NCBI GenBank assembly: GCA_902363045.1
Contig: CABIYX010000034.1
Span: 1-31,941, forward strand
Direction: 5' to 3'
DNA from: Clostridiales bacterium
GTDB lineage: Bacteria; Bacillota; Clostridia; Oscillospirales; Oscillospiraceae
DNA length: 31,941 nucleotides
Shown: positions 23,449-31,941 of the stretch, piece after piece
How positions within the stretch are numbered: position 1 is the first letter of the stretch
How the letters are laid out: the number at the start of each line of letters is the position of its first letter
The notes under the pieces: generated by a model
Seen by the model: only the letters and a program-made list of their open reading frames with translations
Told to the model about the DNA's origin: nothing
Databases searched by the model: none
Position numbers and translations under genes: made by a program

Positions 23449-23962
23449 CCAAGCACTTTGAGGGATTGGCCGCCTTGTCCACCCATCCAGCGGGACGGCG
23501 GGTGGCGGTCAAGGCCGGGTGTAAGCCCGTTCATTTCAGCCTTGACGGTTGCCCGCTGTCCTGTTACTTTTCCGGGAGTGTAGCCACAACTTCGGGACAC
23601 TTTGTCCACAAGTCAGAGCGTAGGACGAGGGACGGGGGCTTTCATATACGCCCAGTCTGCTGATGAAAACAGACCTGCGCTTGCGGCTCCACGCCACACA
23701 AGCACAGCCCTGTTTTCCTGCCGCTTCAAATGCCCTTGCCCTCCCCGGCGGCAACGGCATTTTCACGGCAACGCCGACAGAGCGTATAACACACTACACT
23801 TTGCTTCGCAAAGTCGTGTGCCAAATGGGGCGTTGCCCCCTTTGGAAACCCCCACAAGAAAAGGCGGTACGCTACCCCTCCACGGGGCGCATACCGCCTT
23901 TTCTTGTTATCCAGCCCTCCGGCTGTATCGGTTGAGCAAAAGTCAGCGTGGGATTGATGTGG
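23449..23962. other. Non-coding right-hand part of the element
   Basis: No convincing gene in about 510 bases; short frames lack ribosome sites. It contains a degenerate copy of the ACTTCGGGACA palindrome (23589-23613) and two hairpins (23821-23845, 23854-23907). Composition is that of element backbone. It may be decayed sequence or a structural end region. Confidence 0.6.
23854..23907. terminator. Large hairpin near the right end of the element
   Basis: Perfect 16-bp stem ACAAGAAAAGGCGGTA (23854-23869) with its complement (23892-23907). The loop carries a further CCCC/GGGG pairing. The T-rich 3' arm on the plus strand ends TTTTCTTGT, so it may insulate the element from the chromosome. A second hairpin, CCAAA-GGGGC / GCCCC-TTTGG, precedes it at 23821-23845. 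Confidence 0.6.
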
Positions 23963-23982
23963 TATCTTTATCTAAGTGATAC
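23963..23982 (-). repeat. Right terminal inverted repeat of the element
   Basis: Minus-strand GTATCACTTAGATAAAGATA, 17/20 identical to 14057-14076. The adjoining CC at 23984-23985 (GG on the gene strand) is the probable crossover dinucleotide, symmetrical with the left end. Confidence 0.85.
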
Positions 23983-24105
23983 CCCGGTCTCCCACTTGCT
24001 CACCGCCTTGTCGGTGACATGGAGGAGACCGGCCAGCTCCCGCTGGGTCATTTGATGTTCTTTTCTCAGCTGAGCGATAAACGCTCCGAATTGAATGTGT
24101 TCCAT
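23968..24105 (-). pseudogene. N-terminal part of the interrupted XRE regulator
   Basis: Minus-strand ATG at 24105 with AAAGGAG upstream begins MEHIQFGAFIAQLRKEHQ, continues MTQRELAGLLHVTDKAVSKW and ETG. This is the first three helices of an XRE domain. After codon 41 the frame enters the element, adds VSLR and stops at 23968, giving a 45-residue stub. The recognition helix is complete but the dimer/packing helices are lost. The missing part is at 13582-14052. The gene is divergent from tepA and would read toward the MATE gene if the element were absent. Confidence 0.88.
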
Positions 24106-24265
24106 ATACAGCACGGCTCCTTTCTTGTGCCTCCATTATGCCTGCATCCGCCTCAAAAGGCAACCTACGAAAAGTAGAGTGGGTAATTTGGGATAAAATA
24201 CGGATAAGATCCGCTGTTTCGGGCATCCTGACAGGGAGTTTTGGAACAAAGGAGGAACAGCCGTT

Positions 24266-24967
24266 ATGGAGGAACAGGAGAGAACGGAGCAGAGGCCGGA
24301 GGACCCGGGGACGCAGCAGATCCTGGAGTTTGGCTCCTCGCTGATCCACTCCAAGCGGGGGGCGGTCCATGTGCTCACCATCGTGGGACAGATCGAGGGG
24401 CATCAGGTCCTGCCCCCCAGCAGCAAGAGCACCAAATATGAACACGTCATGCCCCTGCTGGCCCTGGTGGAGGAGAGCGATGAGGTGGACGGCCTGCTGG
24501 TGCTGTTGAACACAGTGGGGGGCGACATCGAGGCGGGGCTGGGCATCGCGGAGCTGATCGCCAGTATGTCCAAGCCTACGGTGTCCCTGGTGCTGGGGGG
24601 CGGCCACTCCATCGGAGTGCCCCTGGCCGTGTCCGCCAAGCGGTCCTTCATCGCCCCGTCTGCCGCCATGACCATCCACCCGGTGCGTCTGAACGGACTG
24701 GTCATCGGCGTCCCCCAGACCTTCTACTACTTCGAGCGGATCCAGGAGCGGATCACCCAGTTTGTCACCGCCAACAGCCGTATGAAGCGGGAGGACTTTA
24801 CAAGGCTGATGCTCCAAACGGGGGAGCTGGCCGCCGATGTGGGCAGTGTGATCTATGGGGAGGAGGCGGTCCAGCTGGGCCTCATCGATGAGATCGGCGG
24901 TCTGTCCGCCGCCCTGGACTGTCTCCACCGCATGATCCGGGAGCGGAAGGAGTCCGACGTCCCATGA
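24266..24967 (+). CDS. tepA: ClpP-class serine protease TepA
   Basis: 233-residue member of the ClpP/crotonase-fold proteases, closest to TepA (YmfB), described in Bacillus as a translocation-enhancing protein. The nucleophile Ser115 is in LGGGHSIGVPLA and His138 in MTIHPVRLNG; LLNTVGGDIEAGLGIAELI matches the oxyanion-region strand. The acidic, disordered N-terminus (1-25) is longer than the core. AAAGGAGG at 24248-24255 sets the start. A strong hairpin follows the stop. Neighbourhood with ftsK/spoIIIE is a conserved Firmicute arrangement and supports the name. Confidence 0.88.
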   Translation: MEEQERTEQRPEDPGTQQILEFGSSLIHSKRGAVHVLTIVGQIEGHQVLPPSSKSTKYEHVMPLLALVEESDEVDGLLVLLNTVGGDIEAGLGIAELIASMSKPTVSLVLGGGHSIGVPLAVSAKRSFIAPSAAMTIHPVRLNGLVIGVPQTFYYFERIQERITQFVTANSRMKREDFTRLMLQTGELAADVGSVIYGEEAVQLGLIDEIGGLSAALDCLHRMIRERKESDVP

Positions 24968-24993
24968 ACACGGGCAAAAGCGCCCCGTTTCGA

Positions 24994-25029
24994 CCCTCCC
25001 GGCCGGTCTGTCCGGACCGGCCGGGAGGG
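24994..25029 (+). terminator. Hairpin after tepA
   Basis: Perfect 14-bp stem CCCTCCCGGCCGGT / ACCGGCCGGGAGGG with an 8-base loop. The following sequence is only mildly T-rich (ATTTCTG), so termination may be partial. Confidence 0.65.
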
Positions 25030-25123
25030 ATTTCTGAAAAAGACTGGCATTGAAGGGACATCTGTGTTAATATAGATTGTAACGCCCATAAGGCAATCTG
25101 CAAACAACGGAGGTACATAGACT

Positions 25124-25978
25124 GTGTCATATCTGATGGCCGCCGTCCTGGGGATCATCCAGGGCGTCGCTGAATTTTTGCCCATTTCCAGTTCCGGGCA
25201 CCTGACCCTGTTCCAGCACTTTTTTGGGATGCCGGAGCCGGATAACCTGTTCAACGTCCTGCTCCACTTCGCCACCCTGATCGCTGTGTTCATCTATTAC
25301 TGGAGCGATATATGGGAGATGATCACTGAATTTTTCCTTGGGCTTCGCGCCCTGTTCGTACCCCGGTATCGCAGTCAGGGGGAGCCTCCGGCGGCCCGGC
25401 GGCTGATCCTGCTGATCATCGTGGCCACCCTGCCCCTGTTCCTGGTGCTGCCCATCAAGGACTATGTGGAGCAGATCGGCAACTACCCCGCGGCGGTCAG
25501 CTGCATCCTGCTGCTCACCGGCGCGGTCCTCTTCCTGTCCGACCGGATGGCCCACGGCCATAAGAACGCCCGGAGCGCCACCCTGAAGGATGCGCTGCTC
25601 ATCGGTGTGGCCCAGAGCGTAGCCACCCTGCCCGGCCTGTCCCGGTCGGGGAGCACCATCGCCGCCGGCATGGCCTGCGGCCTGGACCGGAAGTTCGCCG
25701 TGCGCTTCTCCTTCCTCATGTCCCTGCCCGCTGTGCTCGGCGCCACCATCCTGAAGGCGGTGGACGTGGTCCAGGAGGGGGGCGTGGATCTGTCTCTCCT
25801 GCCCAAGTATCTGCTGGGCATGGCCTTCGCCGGCGTGGTGGGGTATTTCTCCATCGGCCTGGTGAATCTTCTGACCGCCAAGGGGAAGTTCGGCGCCTTT
25901 GCCTACTACTGCTGGGGTGCGGGCGCGCTCTTCCTGGTGCTGAGCCTGACCGGCTTCACCCTGGTCCCCGCGGCCTGA
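25124..25978 (+). CDS. uppP: Undecaprenyl-diphosphate phosphatase
   Basis: Integral membrane enzyme (BacA/UppP) that recycles undecaprenyl pyrophosphate to the lipid carrier used for peptidoglycan; overexpression is known to give bacitracin tolerance. It has 284 residues with about eight membrane segments. The active-site signatures are EFLPISSSGHL at 17-27 and PGLSRSGSTI at 169-178. It begins with GTG at 25124, preceded by CGGAGGT (25108-25114). It functions with the ddl/murF pathway at the left of the window, though in a separate operon. It lies between tepA and ftsK. Confidence 0.95.
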   Translation: MSYLMAAVLGIIQGVAEFLPISSSGHLTLFQHFFGMPEPDNLFNVLLHFATLIAVFIYYWSDIWEMITEFFLGLRALFVPRYRSQGEPPAARRLILLIIVATLPLFLVLPIKDYVEQIGNYPAAVSCILLLTGAVLFLSDRMAHGHKNARSATLKDALLIGVAQSVATLPGLSRSGSTIAAGMACGLDRKFAVRFSFLMSLPAVLGATILKAVDVVQEGGVDLSLLPKYLLGMAFAGVVGYFSIGLVNLLTAKGKFGAFAYYCWGAGALFLVLSLTGFTLVPAA

Positions 25979-26035
25979 TCCGCTCCGGTCCGACCGGAGG
26001 ACCGGTCATATTTCCTGGGAAAGGACAAGAAGTTT

Positions 26036-28849
26036 ATGGCAACGACACAAAAGAAAAAAGGGGGGAGCCGGGCCGCCTCATCCGGCGGACGGCGGACGGC
26101 CTCCTCCAGTTCCAGCTCCAGATCCAGGAGCAGTACATCCGGCAGCAGGAAGAAGCAGCCGCCCCAGCCCGCTCACCGGCCCTTCCGCCGGGAGCTCGGG
26201 GCGGTGGCCTGCCTGCTGCTGGCCCTTTTCTCCGCCCTGGGCTATTTTCACATTGAGGCCCTTTTCATCAATTTCTTCTGTGGACTGGTGAAGGGGCTGA
26301 TCGGTTACGGCTTCTGGCTGGTGCCCCCCGCGCTTCTGCTGGCCAGCTATATCCTGGCCTTCCACCGGGGGCGTCCGGTGTGCCTTCCGGTGGTGTGCGC
26401 CCTGCTGATGCCCCTGATGATGGCCTGCACGGTCCACGGGCTGACGGTCCAGGTCCTGCCCTGGGACGGAGCGCTGCTCAAGACCCTGTGGGAGAGCGGC
26501 CGGACCATGACCAGCGGCGGCGCGGCCGCCGGAGTGCTGGCCCAGGCGCTGGTCCAGGCGGTGAGCGTGTGGGGATCCACCGTGGTCTTCGTGCTGGCCT
26601 TCCTGCTCATGGCCCTGGGGGCGTTCCGCCTGACCATTCTGGATGTGGCCGACTGGTTCTTCAACCGGCCCCAGTATGAGCCCCAGGAGATCCCGGAGCG
26701 GCCCAGCCGCACGCGGCCCGCCCCCAGCCGGGCGGCGGCTCCGGAGCACACCAGCCGCCGGGCGGCGGAGATCGACATTCCGGTGGAGGACGGCCCTCTG
26801 GTGGGGAAGGAGCCCGCCGCCGCGGCCCCAGTGGAGAAGAAAAAGGGCTTCTTTGACCGCAAGCCCCGGGTCCCCACCCCGGACCAGGTGCTGGCCGCCG
26901 CCGCGGCCCCGGTCAGACAGCCTGAGCCGGAGCCCGCTCCCGCTCCCGCCCCTGCGCCGGTCCCGGAGCCTGTTCCCCAGCCCGCCGCGCCTCCGGAGCC
27001 TGATCTCCCGGAGCCGGAGGAGAACCCAACCCCGTCCTTCCTGCGTGAGCCGGAGCCCGCCTCTGAGGCGGAGCCTGTGTCCGCTCCCGCTCCCAAGCCC
27101 CTGACTGAAACCCCGCCGCCTCCCATGCCGGAGGTGGTGCGGGAGCCGGCCGTCTCCCGGTCCGGCCGGGACGTGGAGCGCCAGCAGGCGGCCCAGGAGA
27201 TGGCCCAGCACATCCAGGCCGGGATGGAGCAGGAGACGCCGCCCTATCAGCACCCGCCTCTGGAGCTGCTCACCCAGGGGAGCGGAGAGCTGGGAGGAGA
27301 GGCCCTGGTGGAGCTCAACGCCAACAAGCAGCGCCTGTCCGACACCATCCACTCCTTCGGCATTGACGCCAATATTGTCAACGTCACCCGCGGCCCCTCG
27401 GTCACCCGGTATGAGCTGGAGCTGGACCAGGGGGTCCGGCTGAACAAGCTGACCAATTTGTCCGATGACATCGCCCTGTCCCTGGGGGCCTCCGGAGTGC
27501 GCATCGCCCCCATCCCGGGCAAGATCTCCATGGTGGGCATCGAGGTGCCCAACAAGCTGGTCTCCCCGGTGAATATCCGCACAGTGCTCAGCTCCTCCGA
27601 GTTCCAGGACAGCCCCTCCAAGGTGTCCTTCGCCGTGGGCAAGGACATCGGCGGCAAGTGCATCGTGGGCAACATCGCCAAGCTGCCCCATCTGCTCATC
27701 GCCGGCACCACCGGTTCCGGTAAGTCGGTGTGTACCAACTCTCTGATCATCTCCCTGCTGTACAAGGCCAGCCCGGAGGAGGTCCGCCTCATCATGGTGG
27801 ACCCCAAGATGGTAGAATTGGGGATCTATAACGGCATCCCCCATCTGCTGATCCCGGTGGTCACCGACCCGAAGAAGGCGGCGGGCGCCCTCCAGTGGGC
27901 GGTGACCGAGATGATGAAGCGCTACCGGATGTTCGCCGAGGTGGGGGTCCGTGACCTGGCCTCCTATAACGCCAAGGCGGCCCGGACCGAGGGGATGGAG
28001 AAGATGCCCCAGGTGGTTGTGGTCATCGACGAGCTGGCCGACCTGATGCTGGTGGCCGCCAAGGAGGTGGAGGAGTCCATCTGCCGGGTGGCCCAGATGG
28101 GCCGCGCCAGCGGGATGCACCTGATCATCGCCACCCAGAGGCCCTCCGCCGATGTGATCACCGGCCTGATGAAGGCCAACATTCCAAGCCGGATCGCCTT
28201 CGCCGTGGCCTCTGCCATGGAGTCCCGGATCATTCTGGATACCCAGGGGGCCGAGAAGCTGGTGGGCAGGGGCGATATGCTCTACTTCCCCCTGGGATCC
28301 GGAAAGCCCACCCGGGTACAGGGCTGCCTCATCTCCGATCAGGAGGTGGCCTCTGTGGTGGACTTTGTCAAGCAGAACAGCGGCGCGGCCCAGTATGACG
28401 ACCAGGTCATGCAGGAGATCGAACAGCACGCCGCCGAGAAGGACAAGGCTTCCAAAGGCGTGGGCGGCTCCAACCCGTCGGAGAGCGGGGAGGAGGAGTA
28501 CGACGAGCTCATCAACTCCGCCATCGAGGTGGTGCTGGAGACCGGACAGGCCTCCGTCTCCATGCTCCAGCGCCGCCTGAAGCTGGGCTATGCCCGGGCG
28601 GCCCGTCTGGTGGACCAGATGGAGGAGAAGGGGATCGTGGGGCCCTTCGAGGGCTCCAAGGCCCGGCAGCTGCTCATCACCAAGGAGCAGTGGCAGGAGA
28701 TCCAGTACCGGCAGGGGATCGTCTCCCAGGCCCCCGCTCAGCCGGAGGCCGCCCCGGAGCCCCCCGCGGCGCCGGTCCCACCGCAGGAGGACGCGCCACC
28801 CTTTGATCTGGACGCCCCTCTGGACCGGGACGAGGAGGACACGCTGTAA
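26036..28849 (+). CDS. DNA translocase FtsK/SpoIIIE
   Basis: 937-residue ATP-driven DNA pump acting at the division or sporulation septum. The basic, Ser-rich N-terminus (1-45) is followed by four membrane segments (about 60-205) and a long Pro/Ala/Glu-rich linker (about 215-410, with runs of PAPAPAPAP). The alpha-beta motor domain has Walker A GTTGSGKS at 557-564, Walker B VVVIDELADLM near 660-670 and ATQRPSADVITG. The C-terminal winged-helix gamma domain (about 835-905, MLQRRLKLGYARAARLVDQM) reads KOPS/SRS sequences. The linker is longer than in B. subtilis SpoIIIE (787 residues in total). GGAAAGGACAAG precedes the ATG. A strong terminator follows. Confidence 0.93.
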   Translation: MATTQKKKGGSRAASSGGRRTASSSSSSRSRSSTSGSRKKQPPQPAHRPFRRELGAVACLLLALFSALGYFHIEALFINFFCGLVKGLIGYGFWLVPPALLLASYILAFHRGRPVCLPVVCALLMPLMMACTVHGLTVQVLPWDGALLKTLWESGRTMTSGGAAAGVLAQALVQAVSVWGSTVVFVLAFLLMALGAFRLTILDVADWFFNRPQYEPQEIPERPSRTRPAPSRAAAPEHTSRRAAEIDIPVEDGPLVGKEPAAAAPVEKKKGFFDRKPRVPTPDQVLAAAAAPVRQPEPEPAPAPAPAPVPEPVPQPAAPPEPDLPEPEENPTPSFLREPEPASEAEPVSAPAPKPLTETPPPPMPEVVREPAVSRSGRDVERQQAAQEMAQHIQAGMEQETPPYQHPPLELLTQGSGELGGEALVELNANKQRLSDTIHSFGIDANIVNVTRGPSVTRYELELDQGVRLNKLTNLSDDIALSLGASGVRIAPIPGKISMVGIEVPNKLVSPVNIRTVLSSSEFQDSPSKVSFAVGKDIGGKCIVGNIAKLPHLLIAGTTGSGKSVCTNSLIISLLYKASPEEVRLIMVDPKMVELGIYNGIPHLLIPVVTDPKKAAGALQWAVTEMMKRYRMFAEVGVRDLASYNAKAARTEGMEKMPQVVVVIDELADLMLVAAKEVEESICRVAQMGRASGMHLIIATQRPSADVITGLMKANIPSRIAFAVASAMESRIILDTQGAEKLVGRGDMLYFPLGSGKPTRVQGCLISDQEVASVVDFVKQNSGAAQYDDQVMQEIEQHAAEKDKASKGVGGSNPSESGEEEYDELINSAIEVVLETGQASVSMLQRRLKLGYARAARLVDQMEEKGIVGPFEGSKARQLLITKEQWQEIQYRQGIVSQAPAQPEAAPEPPAAPVPPQEDAPPFDLDAPLDRDEEDTL

Positions 28850-28872
28850 AAACCGCCGCCCGGCGGATCTCA

Positions 28873-28909
28873 GACGCGGGCCGCCGCTGGCGGCCTGCGT
28901 CCATTTTTT
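28873..28909 (+). terminator. Intrinsic terminator after ftsK/spoIIIE
   Basis: 13-bp stem with one mismatch (28873-28885 with 28889-28901), three-base loop, then CATTTTTT. Confidence 0.85.
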
Positions 28910-28942
28910 GAGGTCTTACAGCAAAAAAATTAGCTCGCTGTG

Positions 28943-28970
28943 TTGCGATTTTCCTGGAAGCAGGTATAAT
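28943..28970 (+). promoter_or_regulatory. Promoter of the malic enzyme gene
   Basis: TTGCGA (28943-28948), 16-base spacer, TATAAT (28965-28970), about 50 bases before the ATG. Confidence 0.75.
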
Positions 28971-29021
28971 GAAGAAGAAAACAAGCCCCCAGGGGCATAC
29001 AGGAAAGCGAGGAACATACCC

Positions 29022-30200
<1,179 letters not shown>

Positions 30201-30281
30201 AAGAAAGCTTGGCAAAGAACTTCCTGCGAAACTCCGTTTCGCCTCTGGCTTCTTGTGAAAAATTGAATAAAATGGTATGAT

Positions 30282-30312
30282 AGGAGCGGCCCCCGGGCCG
30301 CTCCTGTTTTCT
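30282..30312 (+). terminator. Intrinsic terminator after the malic enzyme gene
   Basis: AGGAGCGGCCC (30282-30292) pairs with GGGCCGCTCCT (30295-30305), followed by GTTTTCTT. It lies about 80 bases after the stop. Confidence 0.8.
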
Positions 30313-30426
30313 TAAAAAATTGTGAAAAAATTGGAAAACACGGGGAGCAACTGATAGTTGCCCCCGATGTAAACCGAACGTGGTTGCATTTTCTCAAAAA
30401 ATCCTTATCATCAGAGGTGAAAAGCG

Positions 30427-30846
30427 GTGGAACTGAACGAACGTCTGGCCCAGCTGCGGAAGGAACACGGCCTGTCCCAAAACGATTTGGCGGATCAGCT
30501 GAAGGTCTCCCGTCAGGCTGTCTCCCGGTGGGAACAGGGATTGGCTATGCCGTCCAGTGATAATCTGATTTATTTGAGCAAGCTGTATGGGATTACGCTG
30601 GATGAACTGATATATCCTCGGGATGAGTCCAAAGAACAAAAGACGACTCAGGGCAAGAAGGAAGAGCACACAGAAAATCAAAAGAAAAAGAATAGGCTTC
30701 TTCCTTTGTTCATTGCAGTATTGCTTGGACTTATCATTGGAATTGCTGTTTCATCCAGTGAAAAAGCAGAGATTTTCCCAATAGAAGAGTTAGAAATAGA
30801 TAAAATAGATATTTCAACCACTGGCAGCATCTTTGGAGCATGGTAA
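30427..30846 (+). CDS. XRE-type helix-turn-helix protein with one membrane segment
   Basis: 139-residue protein. Residues 4-60 form an XRE domain (RLAQLRKEHGLSQNDLADQL, then VSRQAVSRWEQG). A charged Lys/Glu linker (65-90) leads to a single membrane segment (LLPLFIAVLLGLIIGIAVS, 91-109) and a 30-residue outer tail. Such membrane-linked XRE proteins are frequent in Clostridia and usually sense a partner. GTG start at 30427 with AGAGGTGA at 30414-30421. Base composition drops sharply along the gene, from GC-rich HTH to AT-rich tail. The next gene follows after 27 bases and encodes a secreted protein, so the two may form a sensor/ligand pair (inference). Confidence 0.82.
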   Translation: MELNERLAQLRKEHGLSQNDLADQLKVSRQAVSRWEQGLAMPSSDNLIYLSKLYGITLDELIYPRDESKEQKTTQGKKEEHTENQKKKNRLLPLFIAVLLGLIIGIAVSSSEKAEIFPIEELEIDKIDISTTGSIFGAW

Positions 30847-30873
30847 ATAATGAGAGAAAGGAAGAAAGTTGTT

Positions 30874-31329
30874 ATGAAACGACAAAAGCTAGTATCCACA
30901 CTGTTATCCGCCTTTTTGCTTGCAAACTGCTTGGCCTTCAGGACATCGGCAAGTGAAATTGAGAGTTTAAGTATCAGTGATTTACAGCATGAAAAAATAG
31001 AGGAGATAACTTCAAATATACTTGGGGTTACTCCTCGTGCATTAGTTCGCTTCGAAGCTGATATTGAAGAAAATTCTATTTCAGCAATGAAGAATGTTAA
31101 ATTCCCTCTAGAGGCTAACGAAACTGTGACCATTAACGCCTCCTATTCTCCATCCTCTGCCAGTATGGACTTTGGTTTGGTTACATCTGACGGTTACTTT
31201 TATTATATCAATGTTGACAATGGCAATATCAATAAGACTATTCGCGTCGAGGAACGAGGCAACTATATGCTGGCGGTACGCAATAACTCGGATGATACTG
31301 TCAGCGTGGTTGGATATGTAAATGATTGA
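30874..31329 (+). CDS. Small secreted protein of unknown function
   Basis: 151 residues from the ATG at 30874 (GAAAGGAAG upstream; another in-frame ATG at 30850 lacks a site). The N-terminus is a signal peptide: KRQK, a hydrophobic stretch LVSTLLSAFLLANCLAF, and a likely type I cleavage after SA in RTSASEIE. LANC resembles a lipobox only weakly. The mature part has a helical N-terminal half and a C-terminal beta-rich stretch (MDFGLVTSDGYFYYINVDNG, YMLAVRNNSDDTVSVVGYV) that looks like a small beta-sandwich. No named family recognised. AT-rich compared with the chromosome. Probably co-transcribed with the XRE/membrane gene before it. Confidence 0.75.
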   Translation: MKRQKLVSTLLSAFLLANCLAFRTSASEIESLSISDLQHEKIEEITSNILGVTPRALVRFEADIEENSISAMKNVKFPLEANETVTINASYSPSSASMDFGLVTSDGYFYYINVDNGNINKTIRVEERGNYMLAVRNNSDDTVSVVGYVND

Positions 31330-31451
31330 AAGTCTGCAAATAAAAAGTCAATAGGGAAATAAAGAAAAATTGAGGAGAGAAAAAGGTCATACCAAAAGCG
31401 GCCAGCAGGTAAAGGCCGCTGGCCGGATAGTCAGGTATGTAACAATGCGCA

Positions 31452-31865
31452 TTACTTCTGAGGAAGAATAATCGTTGCTTTAGAGAAGTTGTCCCAGTCA
31501 AGACACTGCCCACAGCGGTCACAATAGGACTGGTACTCCCGTTCCATAGTCCTTCCGCATTGCGGGCAAACGGGAAAACCTGTCACGCCAGAGAGGTATC
31601 GAAAGCAGCGGATATGTGTAACCGGCATCGGTTCGCGGAAGGCCATCTCTCTCCAAAGCTCTGAGGGGATCAACAGGTCATTTGGCGTCAGTTCAAAGCC
31701 AACGCAGAGTTTTTCCAGCGTCAGGATCGTGGGCGCAGTCTTGCCCCGGGCAATGTCGCCAAAGTACCTGGAACTGAGGTCACATCGTTCCGAAGCGGCT
31801 TCATAGCTGAGCTTTTGAGTATCACATAATTTGAGGACGGAGGTGGATAAATTGTCTAAAAACAT
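31452..31865 (-). CDS. XRE-family regulator with C-terminal zinc ribbon
   Basis: 137-residue protein. A helix-turn-helix domain (about residues 8-66: LKLCDTQKLSYEAASERCDL, SSRYFGDIARGKTAPTILTL, then FELTPNDLL) is followed by a connecting segment. The zinc ribbon has cysteine pairs CPQC (about 99-102) and CDRC (about 114-117). Similar HTH plus ribbon proteins occur in gut Clostridia; target genes are unknown. It points toward the secreted-protein gene, so the two are convergent. The ribosome site is weak (AGAGAG 9 bases before the ATG). Confidence 0.78.
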   Translation of the reverse strand: MFLDNLSTSVLKLCDTQKLSYEAASERCDLSSRYFGDIARGKTAPTILTLEKLCVGFELTPNDLLIPSELWREMAFREPMPVTHIRCFRYLSGVTGFPVCPQCGRTMEREYQSYCDRCGQCLDWDNFSKATIILPQK

Positions 31866-31941
31866 CTTAATCGCTCTCTTTCTGTCATAAGATGCTTTTA
31901 GCGTATGGGCAATATGGTTCTGCTACAAGGAAGGATACTTC

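Larger units (their letters stand above)
14054..23985. mobile_element. Integrated mobilizable element, serine-recombinase (Tn4451-like) type, 9.93 kb
   Basis: Both ends are defined by the split XRE gene and by 20-base imperfect terminal inverted repeats (14057-14076 and 23963-23982, 17/20 matches). Each lies one base inside a shared CC/GG dinucleotide (14054-14055 and 23984-23985). Gene order from the left end, all minus strand: serine recombinase, TnpW-like protein, MobV relaxase, RepA-like protein, Cys-rich VLP protein. Plus-strand XRE regulator, nested IS91-like unit and cargo follow. No type IV secretion genes are present, so transfer would need a helper element. Confidence 0.9.

Noticed and set aside
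23353..23979. Several short plus-strand frames at the right end of the element
   Set aside because: No ribosome sites, no domains, overlapping in multiple frames, and interrupted by hairpins.
26930..27010. Repeat-like Pro/Ala coding stretch in ftsK as a separate repeat feature
   Set aside because: It is the low-complexity linker typical of FtsK proteins, not an independent DNA repeat.
26078..28429. Minus-strand open frame of 783 codons across ftsK/spoIIIE
   Set aside because: Shadow of a certain gene; low-complexity His/Gly/Leu composition and no ribosome site.

Overview
The window looks like chromosome of a GC-rich gut Clostridium relative, most likely Oscillospiraceae (Flavonifractor / Pseudoflavonifractor / Lawsonibacter type). 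This is inferred from GC-rich codon use combined with Firmicute-style AGGAGG ribosome sites, GTG/TTG starts, spoIIIE/tepA sporulation-type genes and a Clostridia-type mobile element. The species cannot be fixed from this window.

Layout. 1-175: tip of an insertion sequence running off the left edge. 268-10876: housekeeping genes, all on the plus strand: ddl and murF (peptidoglycan precursor), an ABC-F ATPase, a YdcF/SanA-type membrane protein, prfA (release factor 1), a small unknown gene, a HAD phosphatase fused to a Sua5/TsaC tRNA-modification domain, a DUF4180 gene, coaE, and an M18 aminopeptidase closed by a strong terminator. 10930-12027: an SLC13/ArsB-like permease. 12094-13419 (minus): a MATE exporter with a clear sigma-A promoter and a terminator-like hairpin in its 5' leader.

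14054-23985 is a 9.93 kb integrated mobilizable element of the Tn4451/large-serine-recombinase kind. It sits inside an XRE-family regulator gene with two membrane segments. The N-terminal 41 codons lie at 23983-24105 and the C-terminal 156 codons at 13582-14052. Joining them at the shared GG dinucleotide restores one open frame of 197 codons. The element carries a serine recombinase at its left end, a small TnpW-like protein, a MobV relaxase, a short RepA-type protein, a cysteine-rich VLP protein and its own XRE regulator. It also contains a nested IS91-like HUH transposon paired with a tyrosine recombinase. AT-richer cargo follows: a Nudix hydrolase, and a P-loop kinase bracketed by two ~175 bp direct repeats. 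The intact XRE gene would lie directly upstream of the MATE promoter, so element excision could act on that locus.

24266-30200: chromosomal genes resume on the plus strand: tepA (ClpP-like), uppP (undecaprenyl-PP phosphatase), ftsK/spoIIIE DNA translocase, and NAD-type malic enzyme with its own promoter. 30427-31865: an AT-richer accessory tail with an XRE/membrane protein, a small secreted protein, and a convergent XRE/zinc-ribbon protein. No rRNA, tRNA or CRISPR array was seen.
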